Shown here: in pieces, positions 1 through 7,759 of the stretch | Numbering within the stretch: position 1 is the stretch's first letter | How the letters are laid out: every line of letters starts with the position of its first letter | Origin: Paenibacillus tianjinensis | Lineage (GTDB): Bacteria > Bacillota > Bacilli > Paenibacillales > Paenibacillaceae | NCBI RefSeq assembly: GCF_017086365.1 | Contig: NZ_CP070969.1 | Span: forward strand, 4,650,001 to 4,714,000 | Direction of reading: 5' to 3' | DNA length: 64,000 nucleotides | Made by a program: the position numbers and the translations under genes | Notes under the pieces: generated by a model | Database searches by the model: none | Seen by the model: the letters and a program-made list of their open reading frames with translations, nothing else | What the model was told of the DNA's origin: nothing

Positions 1-434
1 TCAATATTCAGCGGCTCATCAAAGGATACCTCGCTGCGCGTCTTGCTGTTGCGCCGCAGATACATCAGAATCTCATTCTCGATGCACCTTGAGGCATATG
101 TCGCCAGCTTGATTTTCTTCTCCGGATCAAACGTATTTACTGCTTTAATAAGCCCTATAGCACCAATGGAGACAAGATCTTCGATATTGATGCCTGTATT
201 CTCGAATTTGCGGGCAATGTAGACAACCAGGCGCAGGTTTCGCTCAATCAGCATCGCCCGGACTGCAGCATCACCGGTGGACAGCCGCTGCAGCAAATAT
301 TCCTCTTCTTCCCGGGTCAGGGGAGGAGGCAAAGCCTCACTTCCGCCGATATAATAAATTTCCTGGCTTTTCAGACCCAGCAGAAACAGCATGCGGTAGT
401 ACTGCAGCTGCAGCGCAAGCTTCCATTTGACCAT
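1..434 (-). CDS. sigE: RNA polymerase sigma factor SigE precursor (pro-sigma-E), partial
   Basis: Early mother-cell sporulation sigma factor. The N-terminal 144 codons are present and the rest runs off the left edge. The product starts [10 protein letters not shown] and has the inhibitory pro-sequence followed by [15 protein letters not shown]; in Bacillus subtilis SpoIIGA cuts between the two tyrosines (residues 27/28), and both sit at the same positions here. Sigma region 2 follows ([18 protein letters not shown], then GLIKAVNTF and [19 protein letters not shown]) and the visible part ends at SFDEPLN. The ATG has a GGAGGA site seven to twelve bases upstream. It lies 68 bp downstream of spoIIGA, its processing protease, so the spoIIGA-sigE operon is kept. 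Confidence 0.97.
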   Translation of the reverse strand, partial: MVKWKLALQLQYYRMLFLLGLKSQEIYYIGGSEALPPPLTREEEEYLLQRLSTGDAAVRAMLIERNLRLVVYIARKFENTGINIEDLVSIGAIGLIKAVNTFDPEKKIKLATYASRCIENEILMYLRRNSKTRSEVSFDEPLNI

Positions 435-502
435 TATTGTTCCTCCTCCAAGAAGTACACCGTTCCCCCGTATGTTCCTTATCTCTTCCTCTTCGACCAT
501 TA

Positions 503-1459
503 TCAACAAGGCACAGCCGCGTCAGCGGTGTGCTCTTTTTGGGCTAAGTCAGGGTGAATGACCGCCCGGTACGCTCCGTCTCCCGACAGTGTCCCGCCAT
601 CCAGCCCGATGAGCACTCTTTTACTGCAGAAGATCTCCTCACCAAGCTTTATCTTCACCAGATCAGGCTTCAGCGCCAGCATAAACGCCGCCCCGCGGTT
701 AATTCCCCGGTAGGGTACAAGCCGCATCCGGTCCTGCCAAGCAAAAGACTGCCCGTCCGTTTCCAGCAGAAGTTTGTCCGCACTCATCTGCGTCAGCTTG
801 CCTTTCCAGGCGGCCGGCAGATGGGTTTCCCACAGTGAAGCCTCCATAACCATCACCGGAATCCGCGTCAATGGATCATTCAGCCGGTTTCCCGTATCCA
901 GCAGGCCCGGACAGACAACGATTACGCCCTCAATCTCCACAGACACCTCACCGATATAGGAATCCAGCTGTTCTCTGCGGATCCGCGAAGAATGGACCAG
1001 CTTGAAGAGCAGCAGAATCAGCGGAAGTGCAGCGAGCACGAACCAGAAACCGATTTTTAGCCGGTAAGCTTGACCTCCCGAAGAGGTAAACAGAATACCG
1101 TTCCAGATGTCGCCGGAGCTTTGCAGCAAATAGTGAACACCAACAATACCGCCGGCTGCTGCAAAATTAATCACATAAAAAGCTCCTAATGCGCGCAGAT
1201 AGCTTTGCAGACTCTTGAACCCGAAAGCGATCCATAGCATCAGTACCGACAATCCGAACTTAATCAGGAAGGTATAGAGAAAAGAGAGCTCCGGTACGAA
1301 CATCATAACCACATACAATGCGCCAACCAGCGCAGAGAGAGCCAGTCTCCACCAGGGGACTTTAACTTTAACCAGCCAGCCTGTCAGCCATAAAAGCACT
1401 CCGTCGATCAGCAGATTGGCAGCGAAAATCAAGTCAATATAAACTACCAGTGCATTCAC
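503..1459 (-). CDS. spoIIGA: Sigma-E processing peptidase SpoIIGA
   Basis: Membrane aspartic protease that converts pro-SigE to active SigE after asymmetric septation. The N-terminal half has about five hydrophobic segments (from [16 protein letters not shown] onward); the C-terminal half is the cytoplasmic protease domain with the catalytic DTGN motif at about residue 188 (B. subtilis has DSGN) and the conserved DPLT and MRLIPYRG-like (MRLVPYRG) stretches. The length of 318 aa fits the family. The frame stays open upstream to 1585, but similarity starts at VVYIDL, so I chose the GTG at 1459. The site there (AGG close to GTG) is weak, so the exact start is uncertain. It is co-transcribed with sigE; the promoter region just upstream carries Spo0A-like boxes. 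Confidence 0.93.
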   Translation of the reverse strand: MNALVVYIDLIFAANLLIDGVLLWLTGWLVKVKVPWWRLALSALVGALYVVMMFVPELSFLYTFLIKFGLSVLMLWIAFGFKSLQSYLRALGAFYVINFAAAGGIVGVHYLLQSSGDIWNGILFTSSGGQAYRLKIGFWFVLAALPLILLLFKLVHSSRIRREQLDSYIGEVSVEIEGVIVVCPGLLDTGNRLNDPLTRIPVMVMEASLWETHLPAAWKGKLTQMSADKLLLETDGQSFAWQDRMRLVPYRGINRGAAFMLALKPDLVKIKLGEEIFCSKRVLIGLDGGTLSGDGAYRAVIHPDLAQKEHTADAAVPC

Positions 1460-1508
1460 CTGCCTATCCGGAGCCGGGAGCAGGCTCTCTTTTTTGGACG
1501 ATATGATT

Positions 1509-1578
1509 AGTATAGAAAGTCTCGCATTCAAAGTCTGTCTAAACATGGGGGGCATTCTGGAGGTTTTTTTGTCGAGAT
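1509..1578 (-). promoter_or_regulatory. Putative spoIIG promoter with Spo0A boxes
   Basis: Minus-strand reading gives a -10 of TATACT (1509-1514) and a -35 of TAGACA (1536-1541) separated by 21 bp, too long for a normal SigA promoter but close to the 22 bp spacing known for the B. subtilis spoIIG promoter, which needs Spo0A. Two Spo0A-box-like sequences lie on the plus strand: TTTGTCGAGA at 1568-1577 (core TGTCGAg against TGTCGAA), and TGTCTAA at 1536-1542, one mismatch from the box and overlapping the -35. The arrangement matches the known class of Spo0A activation. The match is inferred by eye. Confidence 0.6.
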
Positions 1579-1594
1579 ATAGCACGGCGTACGC

Positions 1595-1623
1595 AAAAAA
1601 GCCAACCTTGAAAGGCTGGCTTC
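1595..1623 (-). terminator. Rho-independent terminator after the Rpn-type gene
   Basis: On the minus strand AAGCCAGCCTT pairs with AGGTTGGCTT across a three-base loop (one G-T wobble) and runs into six Ts. It sits directly after the stop of the 1638-2498 gene and before the spoIIG promoter, so it insulates spoIIGA-sigE from readthrough. Confidence 0.8.
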
Positions 1624-1637
1624 AAATGAGCAGATAT

Positions 1638-2498
1638 TTACTTAATAGACTTCAATTCTTCTTCCGTCAGTCCCGTCACCGTCTGTATGGCTGGGAGTTC
1701 CATCCCCATCAGCAGCAATTTTCGGGCCATCTCCAGTTTGGCTTCTTTCATTCCTTCTTTGATTCCTTCTTTCATTCCCTTAGCAAAACCTTCTCTTTGA
1801 GCGCCGTCTCTTTGCGAAGCCTCATCGTGCAGAAATTTCTGGCGGTCTTCATACTTACGGCGGGCTTCGGAATCCTGACTTAAAAACTCCAGCGTTTCCA
1901 TCGCCTTTCTCAATGCCGGTTCGTTCATCCGCAAAACCTCCCAATTCGAATTATCGTTCCCTTTCAAAAACAGCAGCCAGTTGACCAGCCCTTCTTCACC
2001 AGGGACGGCCGTTGTATTCAGCTTCGGCAGCTCCAGAAAATGAATTTCTATATCGTCAGTAAGCGCTGCGCCGCTGCTGTCCTCCCGCAGATGGAACACA
2101 CTATGGGTATGCTCATTAGGCAGAACACTATAATTCAAAATATTGATCGTTATGCATTTCTTGAGTTCTGTATATTTACCGCCTGTCTGCAGCTGACTTG
2201 AGTACCGCTTGCTCCAGTAATACAAGGTACGCTTCTCCATATCATACCGGTTAAACAGCTGCATTTCGATATTGATCAGCTTCCCGTCAACCGTCTTCGC
2301 CCAGATATCAAAGATTGACTGTTTATCCAGCGGATCGTCTTTGTCCGTATACGGATTGAGGAGCACCACTTCCTGCAGCGGAGGGTCCCCGGCATCGAGC
2401 AGCACACGATTCAGAAAAGCCAGCAGCACATCCTTGTTGCTTTCGCTTGCAAAAATTCTTTTGAACACAAAATCTACCCGGGGATCAAGCAGCTCCAT
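1638..2498 (-). CDS. Rpn family PD-(D/E)XK nuclease-like protein
   Basis: A 286-aa protein of the Rpn / PD-(D/E)XK transposase-like family. Visible family features are the N-terminal DPRVDFVFKRIFA block, the nuclease core with FDIWAKTVDGKLINIEMQ (D and the E-x-Q catalytic residues, about residues 64-79), and the RTLYYWSKRY block. E. coli Rpn proteins are DNA endonucleases linked to RecA-independent recombination; the role of Firmicute homologues is unclear. The C-terminus carries short G-K/E-G-M-K-E repeats (about residues 236-255) typical of the family. It has its own terminator and lies between the ftsZ terminator and the spoIIG promoter, so it is a separate unit inserted in the conserved ftsZ-spoIIGA junction. 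Confidence 0.85.
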   Translation of the reverse strand: MELLDPRVDFVFKRIFASESNKDVLLAFLNRVLLDAGDPPLQEVVLLNPYTDKDDPLDKQSIFDIWAKTVDGKLINIEMQLFNRYDMEKRTLYYWSKRYSSQLQTGGKYTELKKCITINILNYSVLPNEHTHSVFHLREDSSGAALTDDIEIHFLELPKLNTTAVPGEEGLVNWLLFLKGNDNSNWEVLRMNEPALRKAMETLEFLSQDSEARRKYEDRQKFLHDEASQRDGAQREGFAKGMKEGIKEGMKEAKLEMARKLLLMGMELPAIQTVTGLTEEELKSIK

Positions 2499-2544
2499 CT
2501 TACGTATCCACTCCCGATATCCGTATTATATCAGCTGAAAAAGC

Positions 2545-2595
2545 AAAAAAACACCGTATCCGGTCCCAGCATTCGGCCAGGTGGATACGGTGCTT
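2545..2595 (-). terminator. Terminator after ftsZ
   Basis: On the minus strand GCACCGTATCC pairs with GGATACGGTG across a loop of about 20 bases, followed by seven Ts. It lies 30 bp after the ftsZ stop and ends the dcw transcript before the Rpn-type gene. Confidence 0.85.
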
Positions 2596-2624
2596 CCGTA
2601 AAGGTATTCTGTTGTGGCTAATGA

Positions 2625-3734
2625 TTAATCATTATTGCCGCGTGTGCGGTTGCGCAGGAAGGTCGGAATATCCAGCTGATCAGAGGTAGTCTGATTACCG
2701 AACGGACGCAGATTAGCACTCTTGTCTGCTGCAGGCTCACTGCTTGCCGCAGGACGGCGTGCTGGTGCAACCGGTGAAGGCTTGTGCTCAAAGCCGGTAG
2801 CAATAACCGTAACTTTGATTTCGTCCTTCATGCTCTCTTCAATTATGGCACCGAAGATCATATTCACTTCAGGGTCCGAAGCTGAGGTAACGATCTCAGC
2901 TGCCTCATTCACCTCATACAGGGAGAGGTTGGAGCCGCCTGTAATATTCATAATAACGCCACGTGCACCCTCAATAGAAGTCTCGAGGAGCGGGCTCATG
3001 ATGGCTTTGCGGGCTGCTTCAGAGGCACGGTTCTCACCGGTGGCAATACCAATACCCATAAGCGCAGAGCCGCGTTCTGTCATAATCGTCTTTACATCGG
3101 CAAAGTCGAGGTTGATAAGTCCCGGAACAGCGATAAGGTCCGAAATACCCTGTACAGCCTGGCGGAGTACATTGTCCGCTTCGCGGAATGCCTCCAGCAT
3201 CGGTGTTTTCTTATCGACGATTTCAAGCAGGCGGTCATTAGGAATAACAATTAAGGTATCCACCTTTTCTTTTAAAGCCTCGATACCCAGCTCAGCCTGG
3301 TTCGAACGTTTTCTTCCTTCAAATGTAAACGGACGGGTAACCACACCCACAGTGAGTGCTCCGCATTCTCTAGCAATTTCGGCAATCACAGGTGCTGCGC
3401 CAGTACCGGTACCTCCGCCCATTCCTGCGGTAACAAAGACCATGTCGGCACCCTTAAGTGTATTCGAAATCAGATCGCGGGACTCCTCGGCCGCTTTCTT
3501 GCCTACTTCAGGATTGGCACCTGCGCCAAGTCCCCGGGTAAGCTTGTCCCCGATTTGCAATTTATGCTCCGATTTGGCCATATGCAGCGCTTGGGCATCC
3601 GTATTAACCGTGATGAATTCAACACCCTGAACGCCATTTTCGATCATCCGGTTAACGGCATTGCTTCCGCCGCCGCCCACGCCGATGACCTTTATTTGCG
3701 CCAAGCTCTCCATTTCAAAATCAAATTCCAACAT
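2625..3734 (-). CDS. ftsZ: Cell division protein FtsZ
   Basis: Tubulin-like GTPase that polymerises into the Z ring at midcell and at the polar sporulation septum. 369 aa. The GTP-binding tubulin signature GGGTGTG is at residues 106-112, after the N-terminal [13 protein letters not shown] nucleotide-binding loop; the T7 synergy loop [11 protein letters not shown] follows. A variable linker rich in P, A and S leads to the C-terminal peptide [11 protein letters not shown], which binds FtsA and other partners. The ATG has a GGGGGAGATGG site. It is the last core dcw gene, 64 bp after ftsA, and is followed by a strong terminator. Confidence 0.99.
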   Translation of the reverse strand: MLEFDFEMESLAQIKVIGVGGGGSNAVNRMIENGVQGVEFITVNTDAQALHMAKSEHKLQIGDKLTRGLGAGANPEVGKKAAEESRDLISNTLKGADMVFVTAGMGGGTGTGAAPVIAEIARECGALTVGVVTRPFTFEGRKRSNQAELGIEALKEKVDTLIVIPNDRLLEIVDKKTPMLEAFREADNVLRQAVQGISDLIAVPGLINLDFADVKTIMTERGSALMGIGIATGENRASEAARKAIMSPLLETSIEGARGVIMNITGGSNLSLYEVNEAAEIVTSASDPEVNMIFGAIIEESMKDEIKVTVIATGFEHKPSPVAPARRPAASSEPAADKSANLRPFGNQTTSDQLDIPTFLRNRTRGNND

Positions 3735-3798
3735 ATTGATTCCATCTCCCCCTCGAATAGTGCTTGGATGGCCAGTCCAAGTATATCTGGACTTACAC

Positions 3799-5064
3799 TT
3801 ATATGAACTCGCTAAACATATTTTTTAGACGCTCTACCAAGCCTGGCTTCTTATCGATCTCCTGGTTTGGAGCAGCGCTCTGCTTGCTTCGGTTGACCGT
3901 CTTCTTGTTGGCGCTTCCGCCACCCGTCCCCCGACTGCGGAAGCGGCGGACGACGTTATGCAGAATGCCTACGCCGCCGGTAAAGCCGGGGTCTCGGACT
4001 CCGATATAATCAGGAACAGCAATCCGCACAGAAGCAGATAGCTCAGTCTGGGCTGCTTTTAATACACCCGGCATAGATACAGTACCACCCGTAAGTATAT
4101 AACCCCCAGGAAGCTCATTGTAACCTAATCGTTTCACTTCCTGACGAATCAAGTGAAAGATTTCCTGGACTCTCGGTTCAATAATAGCTGCTAAATCTTC
4201 CTGATTGAATTCCTTTTCCACATTGCTGCCGATGCGGAGCACTTTAAACACAACATCTGCGGCAGCATCGTCTATCCAGGCGCAGCCGTATTTCAGCTTT
4301 ACCTTTTCAGCTTGATCTGTAAGTGTACGGAGTCCGTACGCGATATCATTGGTTACGAATTCTCCTCCGATCGGGATCGTGGAGGTTGCACAAAGGGAAC
4401 CCTCTTCATATACGGCTATCGTCGTAGAGCCGGCACCGATGTCTACCAGTACGGCTCCCATAGATTTCTCATCTTTGGAAAGCGCCAATCCGCCGGCTCC
4501 CAGAGACATCAGCACAAGATCCTTAACTTTCAGCCCTGATTTCTCTACACAGCGAAGCAGATTATGTATTGGCGTTTTAGCCCCTGTAATAATCGTCGCC
4601 TCTACTTCCAGACGAACACCGATCATTCCGCGGGGATCCTGGATTCCTTCAAGGCCGTCGACGATATATTGCTTGGCGACAACATCGATAACTTCACGCT
4701 CAGGCGGCAGAGCAATTACCTCTGCTGCTTTGATTACTCGTTCGATATCATCTTCGCCGATTTCACGGTCCTCATTCTGAACGGCCACGACGCCATGGCT
4801 GGATTGCAGCCCGATATGATTGCCGGAGATTCCGACATAGACCTCGGATATTTGAATACCGACCATTTGCTCCGCATGTTCTACGGCACTCTTGATCGAT
4901 TGCACAGTCTGATCGATATCTACAATCGCACCCTTGCGTATTCCTTCCGAATCAGCAGATCCAACGCCAATGATATTAAAGGTTCCATTAGTTACTTCCC
5001 CAATAATTGCCCGAACTTTGGATGTACCGATGTCCAAACTAACAATGATGTCATTGTTGCTCAA
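3799..5064 (-). CDS. ftsA: Cell division protein FtsA
   Basis: Actin-like ATPase that tethers FtsZ to the membrane. 421 aa. The N-terminus [16 protein letters not shown] is the phosphate-1 motif; [17 protein letters not shown] is phosphate-2 and [15 protein letters not shown] is the adenosine motif. The C-terminal end [14 protein letters not shown] is an amphipathic membrane-targeting helix. The start is a TTG at 5064 with a strong AGGAGGTG site nine bases away. It is paired with ftsZ; upstream is a 346-bp A+T-rich gap that probably holds extra promoters, including a SigH-like one. B. subtilis has sbp and ylxWX in this gap; they are missing here. Confidence 0.98.
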   Translation of the reverse strand: MSNNDIIVSLDIGTSKVRAIIGEVTNGTFNIIGVGSADSEGIRKGAIVDIDQTVQSIKSAVEHAEQMVGIQISEVYVGISGNHIGLQSSHGVVAVQNEDREIGEDDIERVIKAAEVIALPPEREVIDVVAKQYIVDGLEGIQDPRGMIGVRLEVEATIITGAKTPIHNLLRCVEKSGLKVKDLVLMSLGAGGLALSKDEKSMGAVLVDIGAGSTTIAVYEEGSLCATSTIPIGGEFVTNDIAYGLRTLTDQAEKVKLKYGCAWIDDAAADVVFKVLRIGSNVEKEFNQEDLAAIIEPRVQEIFHLIRQEVKRLGYNELPGGYILTGGTVSMPGVLKAAQTELSASVRIAVPDYIGVRDPGFTGGVGILHNVVRRFRSRGTGGGSANKKTVNRSKQSAAPNQEIDKKPGLVERLKNMFSEFI

Positions 5065-5150
5065 GCCCTATGGCACCTCCTGTTATAATCAAAATAAAAT
5101 ATGATGCTGACGAAACAAACGATTTCCGGTTCCGGAAAGCTTCTTTGTAC

Positions 5151-5179
5151 ATATTCAACATCCCTATTCCTTTCCCTCT
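5151..5179 (-). promoter_or_regulatory. SigH-like promoter upstream of ftsA, within the 5065-5410 gap
   Basis: Minus strand: AGAGGGAAA (5171-5179) fits the SigH -35 RNAGGAWWW at 8 of 9 positions, and GTTGAATAT (5151-5159) fits the -10 RNNGAATWW at all positions; the spacer is 11 bp. In B. subtilis ftsAZ has a SigH promoter that boosts FtsZ for polar division at the start of sporulation. The element lies about 90 bp before the ftsA TTG. The rest of the 346-bp gap is A+T-rich and I found no convincing gene in it. Confidence 0.5.
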
Positions 5180-5410
5180 TTTTTCTACAATTTTTTTGAA
5201 TGGGATAATATGGTTTATACCTTGTGAGTATAGAAGGTATCTGCCAAAAAACAGGATACGAAGCGATATCACAAGTAAAATAAGGTTAATAAAGGAATAA
5301 CATCCATATTTAGGCCTTACTTTCAAAAAAACCGCAGAAAAAAGAGGGATACAGCTTATTGCCCGTAAAACAGATTGTAGCATTTTTTCCGAATTATTAG
5401 TAGGGACTAT

Positions 5411-6166
5411 TTACTCTTGTATGACCTCTTTGTCCTCATTTTCGGCAATGAAAGGAACATAAGTATCAGCTTCAAGCATCTTGATCAGCCCAGGCTGTTC
5501 CGTCTCTATCACCTGATTCAGATATTCCACTTTATCTTTCAGCAGGGAGATCGCCGTAATAACTTCAAAATGCGAACGAGTGTACAGTTTAATCCGGTCC
5601 GGGAAGGATAAGGTAGGTGAGGGTACAATCTCGGAAATGTCACTGGTCAGTTCATTCGGAATATCGGCTAATGCTTGGCAAAGCTTGGCCTTGAACGGGT
5701 CATCTGCCTGCCAGTTAGTCAAAATAGGCTTCTCCACCGCAATCCCGGTCTCATTCACCTTGACTGCAGCACCGCTGGATAGTATAGCTTCCAGAGTACC
5801 TTGCTGATCTAACTCGTAAGCTACTGCCGGGAACTCTGCGACGGTGATGTTGACGACTCCGGGGAAATCCTTCTCCACGGTTGCTTCCCTGACGGTCTTA
5901 AGCTCTTTCAGCGCTTCTTCTACAGAATGAGCCGAAGCCGCGAAAAACTGTCCGCCGACCACAAGTCCGCTCTGGGCAAGGAGCTCCTCACGGGTAGAAT
6001 ATTTATTTCCTTGAATATTAATTTCCGTAATACGGCTGACTGACGAGCGGAAAAAGATAACCGCCAGCAGCGCGAGGAACAGCAGCAGCAGTATAACGGT
6101 GATTTTACGGCTCATTTTTTTTACAGGCTTGTCCTCTTTTAGAAGAGGTAAACGGGTTTTAGGCAT
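5411..6166 (-). CDS. divIB: Cell division protein DivIB/FtsQ
   Basis: Bitopic division protein that joins FtsL and the DivIC-type partner in the complex activating septal peptidoglycan synthesis. A short basic cytoplasmic tail (KEDKPVKKMSRK) precedes one membrane segment (ITVILLLLFLALLAVIFF, about residues 22-39), then the external POTRA domain (SRITEINIQGNKYSTREELL) and beta domain (FPGVVNITVAEFPAVAYE). About 251 aa. I chose the second ATG (6166), eight bases from GGAG, rather than the ATG at 6172, which is only about three bases from it. It lies between murA and ftsA; in B. subtilis the gene before it is murB. Confidence 0.93.
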   Translation of the reverse strand: MPKTRLPLLKEDKPVKKMSRKITVILLLLFLALLAVIFFRSSVSRITEINIQGNKYSTREELLAQSGLVVGGQFFAASAHSVEEALKELKTVREATVEKDFPGVVNITVAEFPAVAYELDQQGTLEAILSSGAAVKVNETGIAVEKPILTNWQADDPFKAKLCQALADIPNELTSDISEIVPSPTLSFPDRIKLYTRSHFEVITAISLLKDKVEYLNQVIETEQPGLIKMLEADTYVPFIAENEDKEVIQE

Positions 6167-6187
6167 TCTCATATCTCCGTAATAAGG

Positions 6188-6232
6188 CCCTGTCTCCTTC
6201 CCTTACAGTACAGTAAGCTGAAGGAGACAGGG
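6188..6232 (-). other. Long hairpin between murA and divIB
   Basis: A perfect 12-bp inverted repeat (CCCTGTCTCCTT at 6188-6199, AAGGAGACAGGG at 6221-6232) encloses a second short stem CTTAC/GTAAG. No T-run follows on either strand, so it is not a standard terminator. It begins right after the murA stop and ends just before the divIB ribosome-binding site, which suggests an mRNA processing or stability element inside the operon. Confidence 0.6.
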
Positions 6233-6236
6233 AGCT

Positions 6237-7520
6237 TTAATTGGCCAAATCAACAGGACCCGGTACAGGTGCTTTGCGGCTGATGCGTGCACCCAGCTTC
6301 TGAAACAGCTTCTCGATACCGTCATAGCCCCGGTCAATATGGTGCGCCTGCTCGACTACTGTAGTTCCCTGAGCTGCGAGTCCGGCGATCACCAGGGCGG
6401 CTCCTGCCCGCAGATCGGTTGCTTCCACCGTTGCTCCATACAATCGCTGCACACCGCGGATAAACGCCCGGTTTAAATCAATGGAGATATCCGCACCCAT
6501 CCGGGCCATCTCCTCCACATGCTTAAAGCGTCCCTCGAATACCGTCTCTTTAATGACACTGAAACCATCGGCTAAAGACAGCAGCACCATAACCTGTGAT
6601 TGCAGATCTGTTGGAAAAGAGGGATACGGTGAAGTTACTATTCTCTCTACCGCACGTGGACGTCCAATGCAACTGATATTAATTATATCATTGCAAACTG
6701 TGATTTGAACACCTGCCCGCCTCAGCACATGGATGAGCGAAGTTAAATGACCGGCATTCGTATGGGTCAGCGTAACACTGCCGCGTGTGGCTGCTGCGGC
6801 AATCATTACCGTGCCGGCTACAATCCGGTCCGGAATAACCTCATACGTGCAGGGGTACAGCTTATTCACACCTTGGACCGTAATCGTATCGGTACCTGCA
6901 CCGATAATCTGAGCGCCCATCGCATTCAGGAAATTCTGCAGATCCTGAATCTCTGGCTCTCTGGCCGCCCCCGATATCGTGGTCGTTCCCGCTGCCATAG
7001 CAGCGGCCATCATAATATTTTCTGTCGCTCCAACACTGGGATAGTCAAGATGAATGTCACTTCCAGTCAGCTTTGCAGCCCGGCAGGTAATCCGTCCATT
7101 ACTCTCCTCGATCTCCGCTCCAAGCAGCTTGAGGCCCTGCAGATGAAGGTCTATCTTGCGTTCCCCGATCGCACAGCCTCCCGGCTGATAAATCGTCACT
7201 TCTCCAAATTTGGATAATAATGGCCCCATCAAAAAAATAGAAGATCGCATTTGACGCATTAGATCCTCTGGAACATGGGAAGTGCTTAAGGAAGACGTAT
7301 CCATCGTCACAGTCTCCGCCTCATGCGCAGTCACGCAGCCCAGCCGTTCCAGGATATTCAGCATCGTCTCGATGTCCAGCAGCTTCGGCACATTGTGCAG
7401 TGAGTGAACTCCTTCGGCCAGCAGGCTCGCTGCCAGGATCGGCAGCGCCGCATTTTTTGCTCCATGGATACGTATGGTGCCTGACAGGGGACTTCCACCC
7501 TCAATCACCAATTTGTCCAA
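6237..7520 (-). CDS. murA: UDP-N-acetylglucosamine 1-carboxyvinyltransferase MurA
   Basis: First committed step of peptidoglycan synthesis: transfers enolpyruvate from PEP to UDP-GlcNAc in the cytoplasm. 427 aa. Substrate-binding KN is at residues 22-23 (GAKNAALPILAASL), the catalytic cysteine, target of fosfomycin, at residue 116 (GGCAIGERK), and the SFPTDLQSQ block carries the conserved aspartate. The frame is open nine codons further, but the TTG at 7520 has a strong GGAGGTGA site, so I start there. It occupies the place of murB in the B. subtilis cluster, between murG and divIB. A 239-bp leader with extended nested stems precedes it. Confidence 0.96.
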   Translation of the reverse strand: MDKLVIEGGSPLSGTIRIHGAKNAALPILAASLLAEGVHSLHNVPKLLDIETMLNILERLGCVTAHEAETVTMDTSSLSTSHVPEDLMRQMRSSIFLMGPLLSKFGEVTIYQPGGCAIGERKIDLHLQGLKLLGAEIEESNGRITCRAAKLTGSDIHLDYPSVGATENIMMAAAMAAGTTTISGAAREPEIQDLQNFLNAMGAQIIGAGTDTITVQGVNKLYPCTYEVIPDRIVAGTVMIAAAATRGSVTLTHTNAGHLTSLIHVLRRAGVQITVCNDIINISCIGRPRAVERIVTSPYPSFPTDLQSQVMVLLSLADGFSVIKETVFEGRFKHVEEMARMGADISIDLNRAFIRGVQRLYGATVEATDLRAGAALVIAGLAAQGTTVVEQAHHIDRGYDGIEKLFQKLGARISRKAPVPGPVDLAN

Positions 7521-7544
7521 TGTATCACCTCCGAGATTACCGCT

Positions 7545-7638
7545 CACCCACCACTGGCACTTCCCATATGAGGACCATGAAATGTGCGGGACAGCCTTTC
7601 CCGCTTTCTCATTTCACAAACCGGTAGTGCCCTGGGTG
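7545..7638 (-). promoter_or_regulatory. Candidate structured RNA leader of murA
   Basis: Four nested complementary pairs, all perfect, can fold the murA leader into one long structure: CACCCA/TGGGTG (7633-7638 with 7545-7550), GGCACT/AGTGCC (7556-7561 with 7626-7631), TGAAATG/CATTTCA (7578-7584 with 7610-7616) and GCGGGA/TCCCGC (7586-7591 with 7599-7604, seven-base loop). That is 25 base pairs over 94 nt, ending 24 nt before the TTG start and just before the GGAGGTGA site. I do not recognise a known riboswitch class and no T-run follows. It could control translation, transcript stability or processing. The fold is read by eye. Confidence 0.5.
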
Positions 7639-7651
7639 ATTGTCACGATTT

Positions 7652-7666
7652 ATAGGATTATCCTAT
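7652..7666. promoter_or_regulatory. Perfect 15-bp palindrome between murG and murA
   Basis: ATAGGAT and ATCCTAT form a perfect inverted repeat around a single base. It lies just upstream of the structured murA leader and overlaps TATAAA-like sequence on the minus strand. It looks like an operator or a promoter-associated site. I know no protein with this exact site. Confidence 0.4.
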
Positions 7667-7759
7667 GTTCATAACCCCGGGTGTGTGACTGAAGGAGGCT
7701 AACAAGAACCGTATGCGCCTTATCCGGCTTGACAGCTCTGTACGGACAAGAATAGATGC

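Noticed and set aside
1460..1585. N-terminal extension of spoIIGA to the ATG at 1585
   Set aside because: The extra 42 codons cover the promoter and Spo0A boxes and have no similarity to SpoIIGA.
2722..3630. 302-codon plus-strand frame over ftsZ
   Set aside because: It is antisense to ftsZ, with serine- and proline-rich shadow composition and no start signal.
5160..5180. Alternative SigH -35 (AAAGGAATA) before ftsA
   Set aside because: It matches the consensus perfectly but is only 5 bp from the -10; the neighbouring AGAGGGAAA has the right 11-bp spacing.
5051..5383. 110-codon open frame between divIB and ftsA
   Set aside because: It overlaps the ftsA start, lacks a ribosome-binding site, has no family resemblance (not Sbp) and lies in A+T-rich sequence better explained as promoter DNA.
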